A stretch of 64,000 nt of DNA. Source: Cytophagales bacterium (GTDB taxonomy: Bacteria; Bacteroidota; Bacteroidia; Cytophagales; Cyclobacteriaceae). Position 1 is the first letter of the stretch; every line of letters starts with the position of its first letter. Under the pieces are notes generated by a model, which saw nothing but the letters and a program-made list of their open reading frames with translations, made no database searches and was not told the origin of the DNA. Location: NCBI GenBank assembly GCA_022360015.1, contig JAKSDQ010000244.1, positions 107,015 to 171,014 of the forward strand, in the 5' to 3' direction. The translations under genes and the position numbers were made by a program. Below, in pieces: positions 17,537-27,102 of this stretch.

Positions 17537-18883
17537 ATGATGGATCCGAACCCTTTATCAGCCATTTCACCAGTTGACGGCCGCTATCATCAACAAACCC
17601 AGGTACTTAGCGAATATTTTTCGGAATTTGGGTTAATAAAATACAGGGCAATGGTGGAGATAGAATATTTCATTGCCTTATGCGAGTTACCGTTGCCACA
17701 GTTGAAAGACTTTGATCAGGGGCTTTTTGGAAAGCTAAGGGATATTGCCGGTGGTTTTAGCCACCATGATGCCCAAAAAGTCAAAGAAATCGAAAAAACC
17801 ACCAACCATGATGTAAAAGCTTTGGAATACTTTTTAAAAGAAAGGTTCGAGGCCCTGGGCGTGGGGGATCACAAGGAATTCATCCATTTCGGGTTAACCT
17901 CACAAGATATTAACAACACAGGTATTCCGTTGTCGTTAAAAAATGGCCTGGAAAAAGTGTACCTGCCATTACTGAATGAAGTCAATGATTTATTAGGCAC
18001 ACTGGCTAACAAATGGAAGGATATACCCATGCTGGCCAAAACGCATGGTCAACCGGCTTCCCCCACCAGGCTGGGTAAAGAATTGTCAGTTTTTAAGGAA
18101 AGGGTGGATAAACAGCTATTATTACTCCAATCAGTGCCCTATTCGGCTAAATTTGGCGGGGCTACGGGAAACTTTAATGCCCACCACGTAGCATACCCCG
18201 GTTTTGATTGGAAAAAGTTTGGAGACAGGTTCGTAAATAGTTATTTAGGGTTGCAACGTAGCGACCCAACTACACAAATTGAGCATTACGATAATCTGGC
18301 GGCCTTGTTTGACAACCTGAAAAGGATTAATAACATACTTATCGACTTGTGCAGGGATGTTTGGCAATACATCAGTATGGGCTATTTCCGGCAAAAAATC
18401 AATGAAGGAGAAGTTGGTTCATCGGCTATGCCACACAAAGTTAACCCGATAGACTTCGAAAATGCGGAAGGTAACATGGGCATGGCCAATGCATTTTTCA
18501 CCTATTTATCAGCCAAGCTACCTATCTCGAGGCTGCAAAGAGACCTGACAGACTCGACCGTGCTGAGAAATATTGGGGTACCCTTATCACATGGGTTGAT
18601 TGCTTTCAATGCTCTGAAAAAAGGATTGGGTAAAATTGAATTAAACCAGGCTCCTATGAACGCCGACCTTGAAAACAACTGGGCGGTAGTAGCAGAGGCC
18701 ATCCAAACCGTGCTAAGAAGAGAAGCTTACCCACAGCCCTATGAAGCCTTAAAAGCGCTCACCAGGAAAAATGCCGCAATCACCGCCCAAACCATTGCCA
18801 ACTTTATCGATTCACTGGAGGTCAGCGAAGCCGTTAAAAAAGAGCTGAAGCAGATCAGCCCGTTTAATTATACTGGTATATAA
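17537..18883 (+). CDS. purB: Adenylosuccinate lyase
   Basis: PurB catalyses two beta-eliminations of fumarate in purine synthesis: SAICAR to AICAR and adenylosuccinate to AMP. The 448-residue sequence fits the E. coli-like PurB group: NPLSAISPVDGRYHQQTQVL at the start, KTTNHDVKALEYFLKE, FGLTSQDINNT, KTHGQPASPTRLGKEL and the fumarase-superfamily signature GSSAMPHKVNPIDFENAEGN (near residue 294, with the catalytic serine). Two ATGs open the gene (MMDP); either may be used. It converges with the membrane-protein gene, with 16 bases between the stops. Confidence 0.97.
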   Translation: MMDPNPLSAISPVDGRYHQQTQVLSEYFSEFGLIKYRAMVEIEYFIALCELPLPQLKDFDQGLFGKLRDIAGGFSHHDAQKVKEIEKTTNHDVKALEYFLKERFEALGVGDHKEFIHFGLTSQDINNTGIPLSLKNGLEKVYLPLLNEVNDLLGTLANKWKDIPMLAKTHGQPASPTRLGKELSVFKERVDKQLLLLQSVPYSAKFGGATGNFNAHHVAYPGFDWKKFGDRFVNSYLGLQRSDPTTQIEHYDNLAALFDNLKRINNILIDLCRDVWQYISMGYFRQKINEGEVGSSAMPHKVNPIDFENAEGNMGMANAFFTYLSAKLPISRLQRDLTDSTVLRNIGVPLSHGLIAFNALKKGLGKIELNQAPMNADLENNWAVVAEAIQTVLRREAYPQPYEALKALTRKNAAITAQTIANFIDSLEVSEAVKKELKQISPFNYTGI

Positions 18884-18899
18884 TCCTATCGATATTCTT

Positions 18900-19823
18900 T
18901 TATTTTTTATGCATTGTAATAATAGTGGCAAGTTGGTTGCTTTCAATAAATTGCGTTTCCACAGAAGCCAAAAACTCATCATTTTCGTACAATTTGATTT
19001 TTTCATCTGTAGAGGGGATTTCCTCAAACTGCTGTTTTTTCAACTCCATAGGAAAAGTGTGAAAAGCTTCGCCCACTGTCAGATAATTGACCATCTGGTT
19101 AGGTTTCACCTTAATCAGCAAATTCTTTCGTTCATTCACCCAGGCCTTGTCCGTTTTTTCATAGGTCCACTGATAGTTAATCTTGTTTAAGATAGGCCCT
19201 ACGCTGTCGAGGCTAAACGTTACCAGTTTCATTAAATCTTTCGGATTAATTTCCCTGTCTTTTACCCCTGCGTAGGTTTCAATGGTAGAACTATTGGTCA
19301 AAAGCTCTATCATGGTAGGGTTTTTGGCAGAATAAACCAACTCCACCTTCTGGCCCTTGTAAAAGCTTTTAAATTCATCTTCCCCGACGCTCTCTTTGAC
19401 GATCATTTGTTTGCCATCCTTGGTTTTAAACATTACGGTAACATCATAATTACCTCCTCGCCGTGTTTTAAGAGAACTACCGTCAATAATTTTTCCGGTA
19501 ACCTTCAGCCCATGAGCCAGTAACTCCTCCTTTTCGTTGGAAGAGAAATTCATTGCGAAAACAAATACCATAACAATACCAGGCAAGACCATCCATGGTG
19601 TAATCTTGTGCACCAGGGTTTTCTTCCCGGATTCAGGGTTATTAAATTCCTTGTAAGATTTAAAATCCCCGATAGTCTGGACAAGAAAAAAGGTCCACAA
19701 TATCGCTCCGATCACCGAAACAATGACCGGTGACAGGTTGAATATTGAATTTGGTATCAAATAGTAAAACAGCACGAAAGTGGCAATCACTCCCAATAGC
19801 CAGAATGCCTTTCTTTTGTTCAT
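18900..19823 (-). CDS. DUF3592-like membrane protein
   Basis: This is a 307-residue membrane protein. There are three hydrophobic segments (about residues 7-25, 31-50 and 77-95), followed by a soluble beta-rich region: GLKVTGKIIDGSSLKTRRGG, YDVTVMFKTKDGKQMIVKES and FYKGQKVELVYSAKNPTMIEL. This is the pattern of DUF3592 proteins, which are small membrane-attached beta domains of unknown function. The C-terminal third (TWQYEKTD onwards) is a further soluble domain with no recognised family. It stands alone. Confidence 0.55.
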   Translation of the reverse strand: MNKRKAFWLLGVIATFVLFYYLIPNSIFNLSPVIVSVIGAILWTFFLVQTIGDFKSYKEFNNPESGKKTLVHKITPWMVLPGIVMVFVFAMNFSSNEKEELLAHGLKVTGKIIDGSSLKTRRGGNYDVTVMFKTKDGKQMIVKESVGEDEFKSFYKGQKVELVYSAKNPTMIELLTNSSTIETYAGVKDREINPKDLMKLVTFSLDSVGPILNKINYQWTYEKTDKAWVNERKNLLIKVKPNQMVNYLTVGEAFHTFPMELKKQQFEEIPSTDEKIKLYENDEFLASVETQFIESNQLATIITMHKK

Positions 19824-20234
19824 GTCTAATAATCGTTAAGAGTCGAATTGAAAAATCTTCGCACAAAGAAAGGGCATTGATATATACAATACCTGATGAA
19901 TAAACCCAATCCTTGACAAGAGTGAGTTTTTATCAAAAATAGCACAATTATCCGGGCCTAGCCGATTACGGACCGGTATTTATCTCCACAAAATGGCCGT
20001 TGTATAATCCAGAAATCTGGCATTAATTCTGACGGTCAGGCTAATGCCCGCACATCTTAATTCCCATTTAGTAACGTACATAGGTAATCCAAAATTCATC
20101 ATGCCTCTCATTTCTACCTGAAAAGTCCCGCCAGGTCTTTGCTACCTGTTAACTATCACAGACATGTAAACAGCGGTATATACTGATCAGCCATCACCAC
20201 ATACTGGCGCAACCTGTCTACCTTGTGTTAGTTT
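19824..20234. other. Intergenic stretch, nothing recognised
   Basis: These roughly 400 bases lie upstream of the minus-strand membrane-protein gene and downstream of the small HTH gene. No frame with family features, RNA gene or repeat was seen. The promoter of the membrane-protein gene should lie near 19,830-19,900. Confidence 0.4.
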
Positions 20235-20441
20235 TTACCTTTTTTTGAAAATATAGCTCTCATGTAAATAGGAGTATTCAATTTCTTCTCCTGTAACAAC
20301 CCTTAGGTCACCAATGATCCTATATACTGTTCTTTCGGAAATAGAAAACTTATTAGCCAGCATTTTAGGGGAGCCCGTTGCCTTTAACTCGATGAGTCTC
20401 CTAACGCCTTCCATACGTTCATAAACTTTTAATCCAGACAT
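20235..20441 (-). CDS. Small HTH DNA-binding protein
   Basis: This is a 68-residue protein that is essentially one winged helix-turn-helix of the HTH_11/DeoR type. GVRRLIELKATGSPKMLANK is followed by FSISERTVYRIIGDLRVVTG, where SERTVYR is the recognition helix, then a short wing (IEYSYLHESYIFKK). With no sensor domain it is either a stand-alone regulator or a remnant. It lies about 200 bases upstream of the translation starts of nothing on its own strand; the export genes transcribe towards it. Confidence 0.65.
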   Translation of the reverse strand: MSGLKVYERMEGVRRLIELKATGSPKMLANKFSISERTVYRIIGDLRVVTGEEIEYSYLHESYIFKKR

Positions 20442-20641
20442 AGCACAAGTTTTATTGTTAACACTTATTTAAAACTCCTGTGCCCTATCTGAGTAATAAA
20501 CTCACTTAACAATTAACTTATCTCTTTCTAGATTTTGATTCTAATTTATACATTAAAGTTACAAATTTTTTACATAAATATATAATTAATATTGCAAAGT
20601 TTGCATAATTATTTACATACACAGATTATAACAACCTCAGT

Positions 20642-22120
20642 TTACCTTTCCAACTCCTTCAGCAATAAATCGTCTCTTTCAAAATCATATAAACTAAGCA
20701 TTCTCAATCTGAAGTATGCCTCCCAGAAATTCTGCAAAGAGGTGATATAGTTTCTTTTGGCGGCATCTTTATCCCTGAGGGCTATGTTTAAAGTGGTGAT
20801 ATCAATCTTTCCTATTAAAAATAGCTGTTTACTGATTTCATATTTTCTGGACTCAATATCGTCCGATTTTTTCCGGACTTTGACCTGTTCCCGCAGCATG
20901 TCAAATCTTTTAACATGGGTTATGATTTCCTGTTCAAAATTTAATTTTTCCTGGTTGATCTGATATTGTACAAGCTGTTGATTAGCTTCGGCTGTTTTGA
21001 TCCTGGATTTCTGCCTGCCCCAGTCGAGAAGGGGCACTGTAAGGTTCAGGGAAACTGTCTGCTGGTTATTGGGGTCCGTGTAGATGTCGCCCAGTTCACC
21101 TCCACTGTTGTTTAACCCGAAGGAGGCAGCCAGATCCAGATTAACGCCATTATCGCCTCTCGCTTGTGCAATCTCCCTGTCCCCCTCCAACAATCTTCTT
21201 TTGAATGAGACAGGATCTACCCGGTTTTTATTAGCTTCAAAGAGTGCTTTTTCTTCATCTACTTTAAATTCCGGGATTTCGGCTGGCAGCATTAACAAAA
21301 TGTTACTTGTATCGACCAATCCCACATAGGATCTCAGGTTTAATGTGGAAGTCTCTAAATCCAGTTTTGCCTGCGCCACATCCAATTCCGAATTTATGAG
21401 ATTAGCCTCCAGTTGCAACAGGTCATTTTCGCCGATTTTACCCAGTTGGTAGCGTCCCTGGGCAATTTTATAGATCGTATCATTGTTTGCCAGGTTTTTT
21501 TGTGCCATTTCCAGGTTGATCTGGGCCAGTAGAACCGCAAAATATTGTTGTGTCGTTTCAATAGAAATGTCTTCCAACTCTTCAAAATACTCTTTCTGCG
21601 ATTCCTCGTATCTCAAAGGTTCGATTTTTTTATCCCACGCAAGATTGTTGAACTGAAAGATAGGCTGCACAAAGCCAATAGAGACCGGAGCCCCGTTGTA
21701 GGTTGTAAAGTCATTATCAAAGTCATCGAATCTTGCCGCACTGGAATTGATAGAGACCCTTGCCCCGGTTGCACTGATATTCTGTATAAGCCGTAAGCTT
21801 AAATCGGAGTTATTATTGGAGACTGACCGGAATACTATATTACCATCAGGCTGGGTTACTCCGGTAAACCGTCTCTGATAGTCTGGCAGCGAACCTTCCA
21901 GTTGTAACTGGGGATTGTAATTGGATTTAAAGGTACGGAACTGCCAATAGCGGTTTTCCTTTCTTGTTTCTGCCTGCAACCAGGCCGGAGATTGTGATTT
22001 AGCTAATTGTATGATATCTACAAGATCATAAACGCTGCTGCTTGGGTTTTGCTGGGAAAAACAAAAGTTAATCGAAGCTGTAAGTAGAAAATAGGTTAGG
22101 ATTAATTTGTATTTATTCAT
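20642..22120 (-). CDS. TolC-family outer-membrane efflux protein
   Basis: This 492-residue outer-membrane channel forms the exit duct of a tripartite exporter. A signal peptide (LILTYFLLTASINFCFSQQ) is followed by the doubled OEP domain with long coiled-coil helices. ARGDNGVNLDLAASFGLNNSG and VSLNLTVPLLDWGRQKSRIK are typical repeats. Its ATG overlaps the end of the permease gene by 8 bases, so the two are translationally coupled. It is the last gene of the HlyD-like/MacB-like/TolC set. The substrate is unknown. Confidence 0.93.
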   Translation of the reverse strand: MNKYKLILTYFLLTASINFCFSQQNPSSSVYDLVDIIQLAKSQSPAWLQAETRKENRYWQFRTFKSNYNPQLQLEGSLPDYQRRFTGVTQPDGNIVFRSVSNNNSDLSLRLIQNISATGARVSINSSAARFDDFDNDFTTYNGAPVSIGFVQPIFQFNNLAWDKKIEPLRYEESQKEYFEELEDISIETTQQYFAVLLAQINLEMAQKNLANNDTIYKIAQGRYQLGKIGENDLLQLEANLINSELDVAQAKLDLETSTLNLRSYVGLVDTSNILLMLPAEIPEFKVDEEKALFEANKNRVDPVSFKRRLLEGDREIAQARGDNGVNLDLAASFGLNNSGGELGDIYTDPNNQQTVSLNLTVPLLDWGRQKSRIKTAEANQQLVQYQINQEKLNFEQEIITHVKRFDMLREQVKVRKKSDDIESRKYEISKQLFLIGKIDITTLNIALRDKDAAKRNYITSLQNFWEAYFRLRMLSLYDFERDDLLLKELER

Positions 22121-23462
22121 GTCTCAACGATGTAATTGGATCCTGGCTGGCGGCCCGTCGGGCGGGAGTAATACCAAAAATCAAACCCACCGTTGCCGCT
22201 ACACCAAAAGATAAAATAATAGATGGAATGGTAATGATTGTGGGGATGTCAGCTACCTGTGAGACGACCGTGGCCAGGGTAATCCCTAAAAAAATACCAA
22301 TCAGACCACCTGAGACGCTAATCATTACCGCCTCGCACAAAAATTGCAGCACGATATCCAGTTTTTTCGCTCCCAAAGATAATCTTAAGCCGATTTCTTT
22401 GATTCTTTCCATAACTGAGGCCAGCATGATATTCATGATCCCAATGCCTCCTACAAGTAATGAAATCCCCGCAATAGCCCCTAAAACAAAGTTGAAAATA
22501 CTTTTAGTGCGTTGTTGTTGCTTGAGTAGCAATTCCGGAATTTGTATTTCATAATCCACTACATCATAGTGACGCCTTTTTAAAAGCCTGGAAATCACCT
22601 CCGCAGCCGGACTGATAGTATTGGTTTCGGCTACCTGTACCACCAGTCTGTCCAACTGATGGTAATTGGTAGGCCCTTTGTTCTCGCTGCTATGCTTTTG
22701 TTCTCCATTATCAATGCTTTTACTTTGCCTCTTAATCATAGCTTCAGTGACCAAAGAACGGTTTTTGTAACGGATCAATACCGTTTTCAGTGGTGTGTAA
22801 ACATCCATATTGTAATCACGAATCCCCAGGTTATCAATGCTTTTGGTTGAAATATTCCGTTCTTTCAATACCCCCACTACCTTTAACCAATGCCTGCCGA
22901 CCTTGATATTTTTTCCCAGCGGTTCCTCCCGGCTAAAAAATTTAGCAGCTATCCCACTTCCTATGATACATACAGGTTCTCCCTTAATCAAGTGGGTTTT
23001 ACTGAAATATCTGCCAGTTGCCAGCTCAAAGGATGAAATTGAAAAATAATCGTTTTCCACGCCCACCAGTTTTGCAGTTCGCCGAAGACCATCCTTGATG
23101 ATATAGGTTTCAATCAGAATTTCCGGACTAACCGCTTTGATGCCAGGAATTACATCCTGAATACTTTGCATGTCCAAAAGTGTCAATCCTGTTGAAAACT
23201 TCCTTTGCTGACTGGCTTTATCAGGATCGGCCGCCACTTCCTCCTCTGATTGCTCCACAACCGGGTTTACAACAATGTTGTTTACTCCTACCAGCTTTAT
23301 CTGCTCCAGAATTTCCTGCTGGGCACCGCTACCGATCGCCAACATGGCGATCACAGCCGCCACACCAAAGATAATTCCTAATGCAGTAAGCAAAGAGCGT
23401 ATTTTGTTGGCTATAACCGCTTCCAGGGCTATATAAAAATTCAATAATATCTTTTGTATCAT
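22113..23462 (-). CDS. MacB/FtsX-type ABC exporter permease
   Basis: This is a 449-residue inner-membrane permease with one N-terminal helix (RSLLTALGIIFGVAAVIAML), a large periplasmic MacB_PCD domain, and three C-terminal helices containing LLVGGIGIMNIMLASVMERI, KEIGLRLSLGAKKLDI and a final PARRAASQDPITSLRHE. It lacks the fused ATPase of true MacB, and no separate ATPase gene lies next to it. An acidic, poorly conserved stretch occurs near residue 70 (EQSEEEVAADPDKAS). The energising subunit must be encoded elsewhere if the system works. Confidence 0.93.
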   Translation of the reverse strand: MIQKILLNFYIALEAVIANKIRSLLTALGIIFGVAAVIAMLAIGSGAQQEILEQIKLVGVNNIVVNPVVEQSEEEVAADPDKASQQRKFSTGLTLLDMQSIQDVIPGIKAVSPEILIETYIIKDGLRRTAKLVGVENDYFSISSFELATGRYFSKTHLIKGEPVCIIGSGIAAKFFSREEPLGKNIKVGRHWLKVVGVLKERNISTKSIDNLGIRDYNMDVYTPLKTVLIRYKNRSLVTEAMIKRQSKSIDNGEQKHSSENKGPTNYHQLDRLVVQVAETNTISPAAEVISRLLKRRHYDVVDYEIQIPELLLKQQQRTKSIFNFVLGAIAGISLLVGGIGIMNIMLASVMERIKEIGLRLSLGAKKLDIVLQFLCEAVMISVSGGLIGIFLGITLATVVSQVADIPTIITIPSIILSFGVAATVGLIFGITPARRAASQDPITSLRHE

Positions 23463-23472
23463 TATCCGGGAA

Positions 23473-24747
23473 TTACGGCTGGTTGTCAGCTACCAACTCG
23501 TCCTTTAAATAAACTACATTAGCTTCCTGGGCACCTTCAGGAACCGATAAATAAATTCTGTCACCTTCACTTACGCCTTCATTAATGATAATATCATTGG
23601 TATTTGATTTACCGAGCGATACTTCCTGCTTAACAAAGCCTATACCACTTTTTTTAATTACAAAACTCAATGAATCTCCCTGACTATGCAGGCATTCCAG
23701 GGGAATAAAGACTTTATCGGAAATGACTTCAGCGATGATGGTATTACTGGTGGTCATAGCCGGTCTCAGGGTTGTATCCCTTTGATGAACTTCTACCTTT
23801 ACCTGAAACACTTTGGCATCAGAGTTGGGTTTCTGTTCACCAATGTTGGCAACACTGATTACTTTACCTGTTAGTTTTTTATCCGGAAAAGCATCCAGTC
23901 CAATCTTTACGTCCTGACCTCTTTTGACAACCCTGATATCCACTTCGTTGATATATGTGGTAGATATCATCCTACTCAGGTCAGGCAACGTGGCAACGGT
24001 AGGGTCCCAGGGACTAATAGTAGAGCCGGAGGTAATTTTTGAACCGTCCCAATCCCGGCGGTAGATAACCATACCATCTTCAGGCGCCAGAATGTTAAAT
24101 TCTTCCAGGAGCTTGTTCAGATAATCGAACTTATTCTGGTCCTCTGCCAGATTGGCTGCGGCTTCCTGCATTTGGGCCACGGCTTTGTTGGATTTCAATT
24201 TGTAGTTTTCTATCGCCTGGCTATACGTTCTTTTCGCTTTTTCCAAATCGATTTCCGCTTGTTTGATAGTAGCAGGGGGTTCAAATTTAGATTGGGATAA
24301 AACGATTTCCTTTTCCTCTACAGCGAATTTGAGATTGATTAACTCGTCCCGGGCGGCCCGTAGTTCAAGGGCCGTGTCAAGTTTTGTCTGAGTGTATTTT
24401 GAAAGGCTTTGCTGGAGGTCATTATTCCGGTTTTGAATTTTATCAATTAATTCTGACTGATCAAGCCGAGCAATGTATTCACCTTTTTTTACCTGCGTAC
24501 CTTCATCAACAATGTGCTCAATTTTTATATTCCAGATTTGTGCAGCCCGTAATCCGCTAGGACCCTGGACTTTTATCGAATTCTTAGCCTCTAACTCTCC
24601 GGTGGTGGTGATATCTATCTGAAAATCCCCCTTTTTGGCCGTTATTAAAATATCTTCATTGCCCTCAGTACTTTTGCCCCATACTAAGAAGTATAAAAGT
24701 ATCAAGCCAACAGTTACTCCTAAGGCGATCAAGACTTTTTTTTGCAT
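23473..24747 (-). CDS. HlyD/MacA-type periplasmic adaptor
   Basis: This is a 424-residue membrane-fusion protein that bridges the permease and the TolC-like duct. One N-terminal membrane helix (VLIALGVTVGLILLYFLVW) is followed by a lipoyl half (GEYIARLDQSE), a long coiled-coil hairpin (about residues 115-215) and beta-barrel segments (VDIRVVKRGQDVKIGLDAFP, KLTGKVISVA). The stop lies 10 bases before the permease start. It heads the export cluster, preceded by a possible 64-codon gene. Confidence 0.92.
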   Translation of the reverse strand: MQKKVLIALGVTVGLILLYFLVWGKSTEGNEDILITAKKGDFQIDITTTGELEAKNSIKVQGPSGLRAAQIWNIKIEHIVDEGTQVKKGEYIARLDQSELIDKIQNRNNDLQQSLSKYTQTKLDTALELRAARDELINLKFAVEEKEIVLSQSKFEPPATIKQAEIDLEKAKRTYSQAIENYKLKSNKAVAQMQEAAANLAEDQNKFDYLNKLLEEFNILAPEDGMVIYRRDWDGSKITSGSTISPWDPTVATLPDLSRMISTTYINEVDIRVVKRGQDVKIGLDAFPDKKLTGKVISVANIGEQKPNSDAKVFQVKVEVHQRDTTLRPAMTTSNTIIAEVISDKVFIPLECLHSQGDSLSFVIKKSGIGFVKQEVSLGKSNTNDIIINEGVSEGDRIYLSVPEGAQEANVVYLKDELVADNQP

Positions 24748-24762
24748 TTTGGTAGATTTGGA

Positions 24763-24957
24763 TTAGTAAAATTCAAAATTCGTATATTCTAGGTCGAAAC
24801 CAACCATTAAAAAGTCACCGAATCCATGTCCTCCACTAGTAATGCTGGTCGTTTCCCCTTCTGAATTCAATGGTACAATTGCTTTAATTAAATAATGCGT
24901 TTTCAGCCCAATTATTATTTTATACTCTAAAAAAAAACAATGGTTGCGGCTTCGCAT
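24763..24957 (-). CDS. Possible small gene ahead of the export operon
   Basis: This is a 64-codon frame ending 15 bases before the adaptor gene. The product has no signal peptide or membrane span. Its C-terminal part is notable: a serine/threonine-rich stretch (EGETTSITSGGHGFGDF) containing a Gly-Gly, then an aromatic and acidic tail (FDLEYTNFEFY). A short peptide with an internal Gly-Gly beside an export trio recalls peptide-precursor loci, but there is no maturation enzyme here. Both its start and its reality are uncertain; a chance frame is quite possible. Confidence 0.3.
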   Translation of the reverse strand: MRSRNHCFFLEYKIIIGLKTHYLIKAIVPLNSEGETTSITSGGHGFGDFLMVGFDLEYTNFEFY

Positions 24958-25018
24958 GGATAAAAAAATTATTTAATAATAAGGGCTGATTTTCGAATAA
25001 TTCATCCTCTCGTTTGAT

Positions 25019-26224
25019 TTACCACTTGCTTTCGCCGCTTATCTCTTTTTCAGTAATGCTTTCCACGGCCTGCTCCAAAGTTATTTTCTGCTGATTGTAA
25101 TCTTTTAGTACCGAGCCTTTGACAATCAGATTCAACTTTTCAGGTTGGTCACAACTGAGACAGTCGGACATTTTGGTTGCCATCATTAAAATCTCATCAG
25201 CCTGCAGGCTTTTGAGCGTTTTTCCATACCTGATCAGATCTTGTTTAAGCTTTAGTTTCAATTCCAAGTAAGCCTTTTCCCGTTGCTTTTTGTACGCATC
25301 CATTTTTTCATTGTATTTTTCAGGAATTGTATAAATATTTGCCCGGTCTTTTCGATCACCAATTTCTTTGATCCCCGAAGCAATCGAAAAGGCAGACACA
25401 CCGGTAGATCCGACTAATAAAGAGAGCCTCAGTGACATTTCATATATAACCCCCAAACCATCTATCCTTTCAAAACCAATCGGCCGGTCATGGCCAAATG
25501 AACCGGCCCGGTGGCTATATAACTTTTCAAATATACCTGACAGTATGACAAACTCCTGATCTACAGCCTCATTTAAGGATTTTTCAGAAAAGCAGATGTT
25601 TTTGACAAACTGTTTTTCAGTGGTATTGGCCTTTTTGTAACTAAGGATGTCCTCAAAGTCGACCTGGGCGGTAACCTTTGAAGCCGGTTTTATTTCTTCC
25701 ACCCCCTCGTCTTTCAACCTCCGCCGGATAAATGGGTTGACTGCATAATTTGGCTGACCATGGATATCCGATCCGTAGATTACCAGAATATTGTCATTTG
25801 CATCCAATTGACTGATTAAATCACCATAGCCTGTGAAAAATGACTTAACAGTTTCTTTGAAATGATTGTTTTCAGCTTTGTGAACGCTATCTATTTTGTC
25901 TTTCGCAAAAACATTTTTATCAAAGGCAGATTGCGCGTAACTTTCTGATAGAATAGTATTAATTCTGGCTAAATTCTCACTTCCCAGGAAATAGTTTTTA
26001 CTTCTGGGAATTTTAAATACAAGTCCAAATCCAGGCAGGTAGTTACCACTCACCTGGTTCCAGCCTGAGTTATTTCTATTGTTTTGAAAAAACATCTGGC
26101 TAAGGATGCTTTCCATCACCTCAATATCCTGATCCATTTGATTTTCATCCATACCTTGTGCCAGACTCACTGAGGAAATCATAGTTATCAATAAACCTAT
26201 TGTTATAATTTTGATCTTATTCAT
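25019..26224 (-). CDS. Exported hypothetical protein downstream of anti-sigma gene
   Basis: This is a 401-residue protein with a clear signal peptide (IKIITIGLLITMISSVSLAQG), so periplasmic or outer-membrane associated. The N-terminal segment (MDQDIEVMESILSQMFFQNN) is amphipathic, and the middle contains DNILVIYGSDIHGQP and a hydrophobic run SLLVGSTGVSAFSIASGIKE. The C-terminal half is rich in charged helices. No family is recognised. It starts 11 bases after the anti-sigma factor stop, so it is the third gene of the sigma operon and is probably an output or sensor of that system. Confidence 0.75.
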   Translation of the reverse strand: MNKIKIITIGLLITMISSVSLAQGMDENQMDQDIEVMESILSQMFFQNNRNNSGWNQVSGNYLPGFGLVFKIPRSKNYFLGSENLARINTILSESYAQSAFDKNVFAKDKIDSVHKAENNHFKETVKSFFTGYGDLISQLDANDNILVIYGSDIHGQPNYAVNPFIRRRLKDEGVEEIKPASKVTAQVDFEDILSYKKANTTEKQFVKNICFSEKSLNEAVDQEFVILSGIFEKLYSHRAGSFGHDRPIGFERIDGLGVIYEMSLRLSLLVGSTGVSAFSIASGIKEIGDRKDRANIYTIPEKYNEKMDAYKKQREKAYLELKLKLKQDLIRYGKTLKSLQADEILMMATKMSDCLSCDQPEKLNLIVKGSVLKDYNQQKITLEQAVESITEKEISGESKW

Positions 26225-26235
26225 CGCAGTATTAA

Positions 26236-27102
26236 TTAATAATTCTTGTCTTTAACAGTTTGAATCAGGCTGGCTATTACCTGATCGGTTTCCAGTTTTT
26301 TCAAATCCGAATCCTGCTTTAAGGATTCCAGGCTTGCTTCTATCTTTCTAAGATCTTCGACACGTTGTGATTGCAAGTAAATCGCAAATTCCGAAAATAG
26401 TGATTTGATGTATGCCTCCTGCTGCACCTGGGAGGCTTTGACTACTTCGGAAAACAATTGCAGATTTTGCTCCGATATTTTCCGTGCCAGCTCTTCCATA
26501 TCCTGTTGGTCACCCCCTGGTATTTCTTCTGAAGCGACAACTGCCGGACGCCGTGCCTCGTTTTCCAAAACCTTGACATCGAATTCCAGTGAAGCCAGTC
26601 TTCGGGTTAATATCCGGTTTTCCCGGATTAGCAATGCATTTACTTTTTCCATGAGTTGTTGTTGCGTGGAATCATTTCGATTCGATACCGTTTTGATTTC
26701 TTGCCCAGGGTTCTGTGGCGATATAGCCGGGGTTACCTGATTTTTGGAAAAAGCAATGGTCAAAGCCTGATTACTGTAGGTGAGATTCAGCCCTGTGACT
26801 TTGGCCAATATCAATCCTATGACAAACACGGCGGCCGCCGAGGCCACTTTTTGAAAGAAACGGTTTTGAAATATATTCAAAAATGAATAACTGCCGGGCT
26901 TATTGCCCAGCATAATCACCGGCTGGGTCACTTCTATATCTTTGATGTTCTGAAGGGTGCCACGTAGTTGCTGCAGACCCTCGTACTCCGCAGCTTCCAG
27001 TGGGTGATTCTGCAAATAGGTAGCTACCTCACCTGCCTCTTCTTCTGACAACTCGCCATACAAATAGGCAATAATCTTTTCTTTACTTACCTTAGGATCC
27101 AT
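26236..27102 (-). CDS. Predicted anti-sigma factor
   Basis: This is a 288-residue single-span membrane protein. The N-terminal 60 residues look like an anti-sigma domain (MDPKVSKEKIIAYLYGELSE, with EEEAGEVATYLQNHP resembling a zinc-finger-less ASD). One transmembrane helix follows (VASAAAVFVIGLILAKVTGL, about residues 86-105), then a periplasmic region with a coiled coil (LMEKVNALLIRENRILTRRL). It overlaps the sigma gene by 11 bases, the usual coupling for an ECF sigma and its inhibitor. Confidence 0.8.
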   Translation of the reverse strand: MDPKVSKEKIIAYLYGELSEEEAGEVATYLQNHPLEAAEYEGLQQLRGTLQNIKDIEVTQPVIMLGNKPGSYSFLNIFQNRFFQKVASAAAVFVIGLILAKVTGLNLTYSNQALTIAFSKNQVTPAISPQNPGQEIKTVSNRNDSTQQQLMEKVNALLIRENRILTRRLASLEFDVKVLENEARRPAVVASEEIPGGDQQDMEELARKISEQNLQLFSEVVKASQVQQEAYIKSLFSEFAIYLQSQRVEDLRKIEASLESLKQDSDLKKLETDQVIASLIQTVKDKNY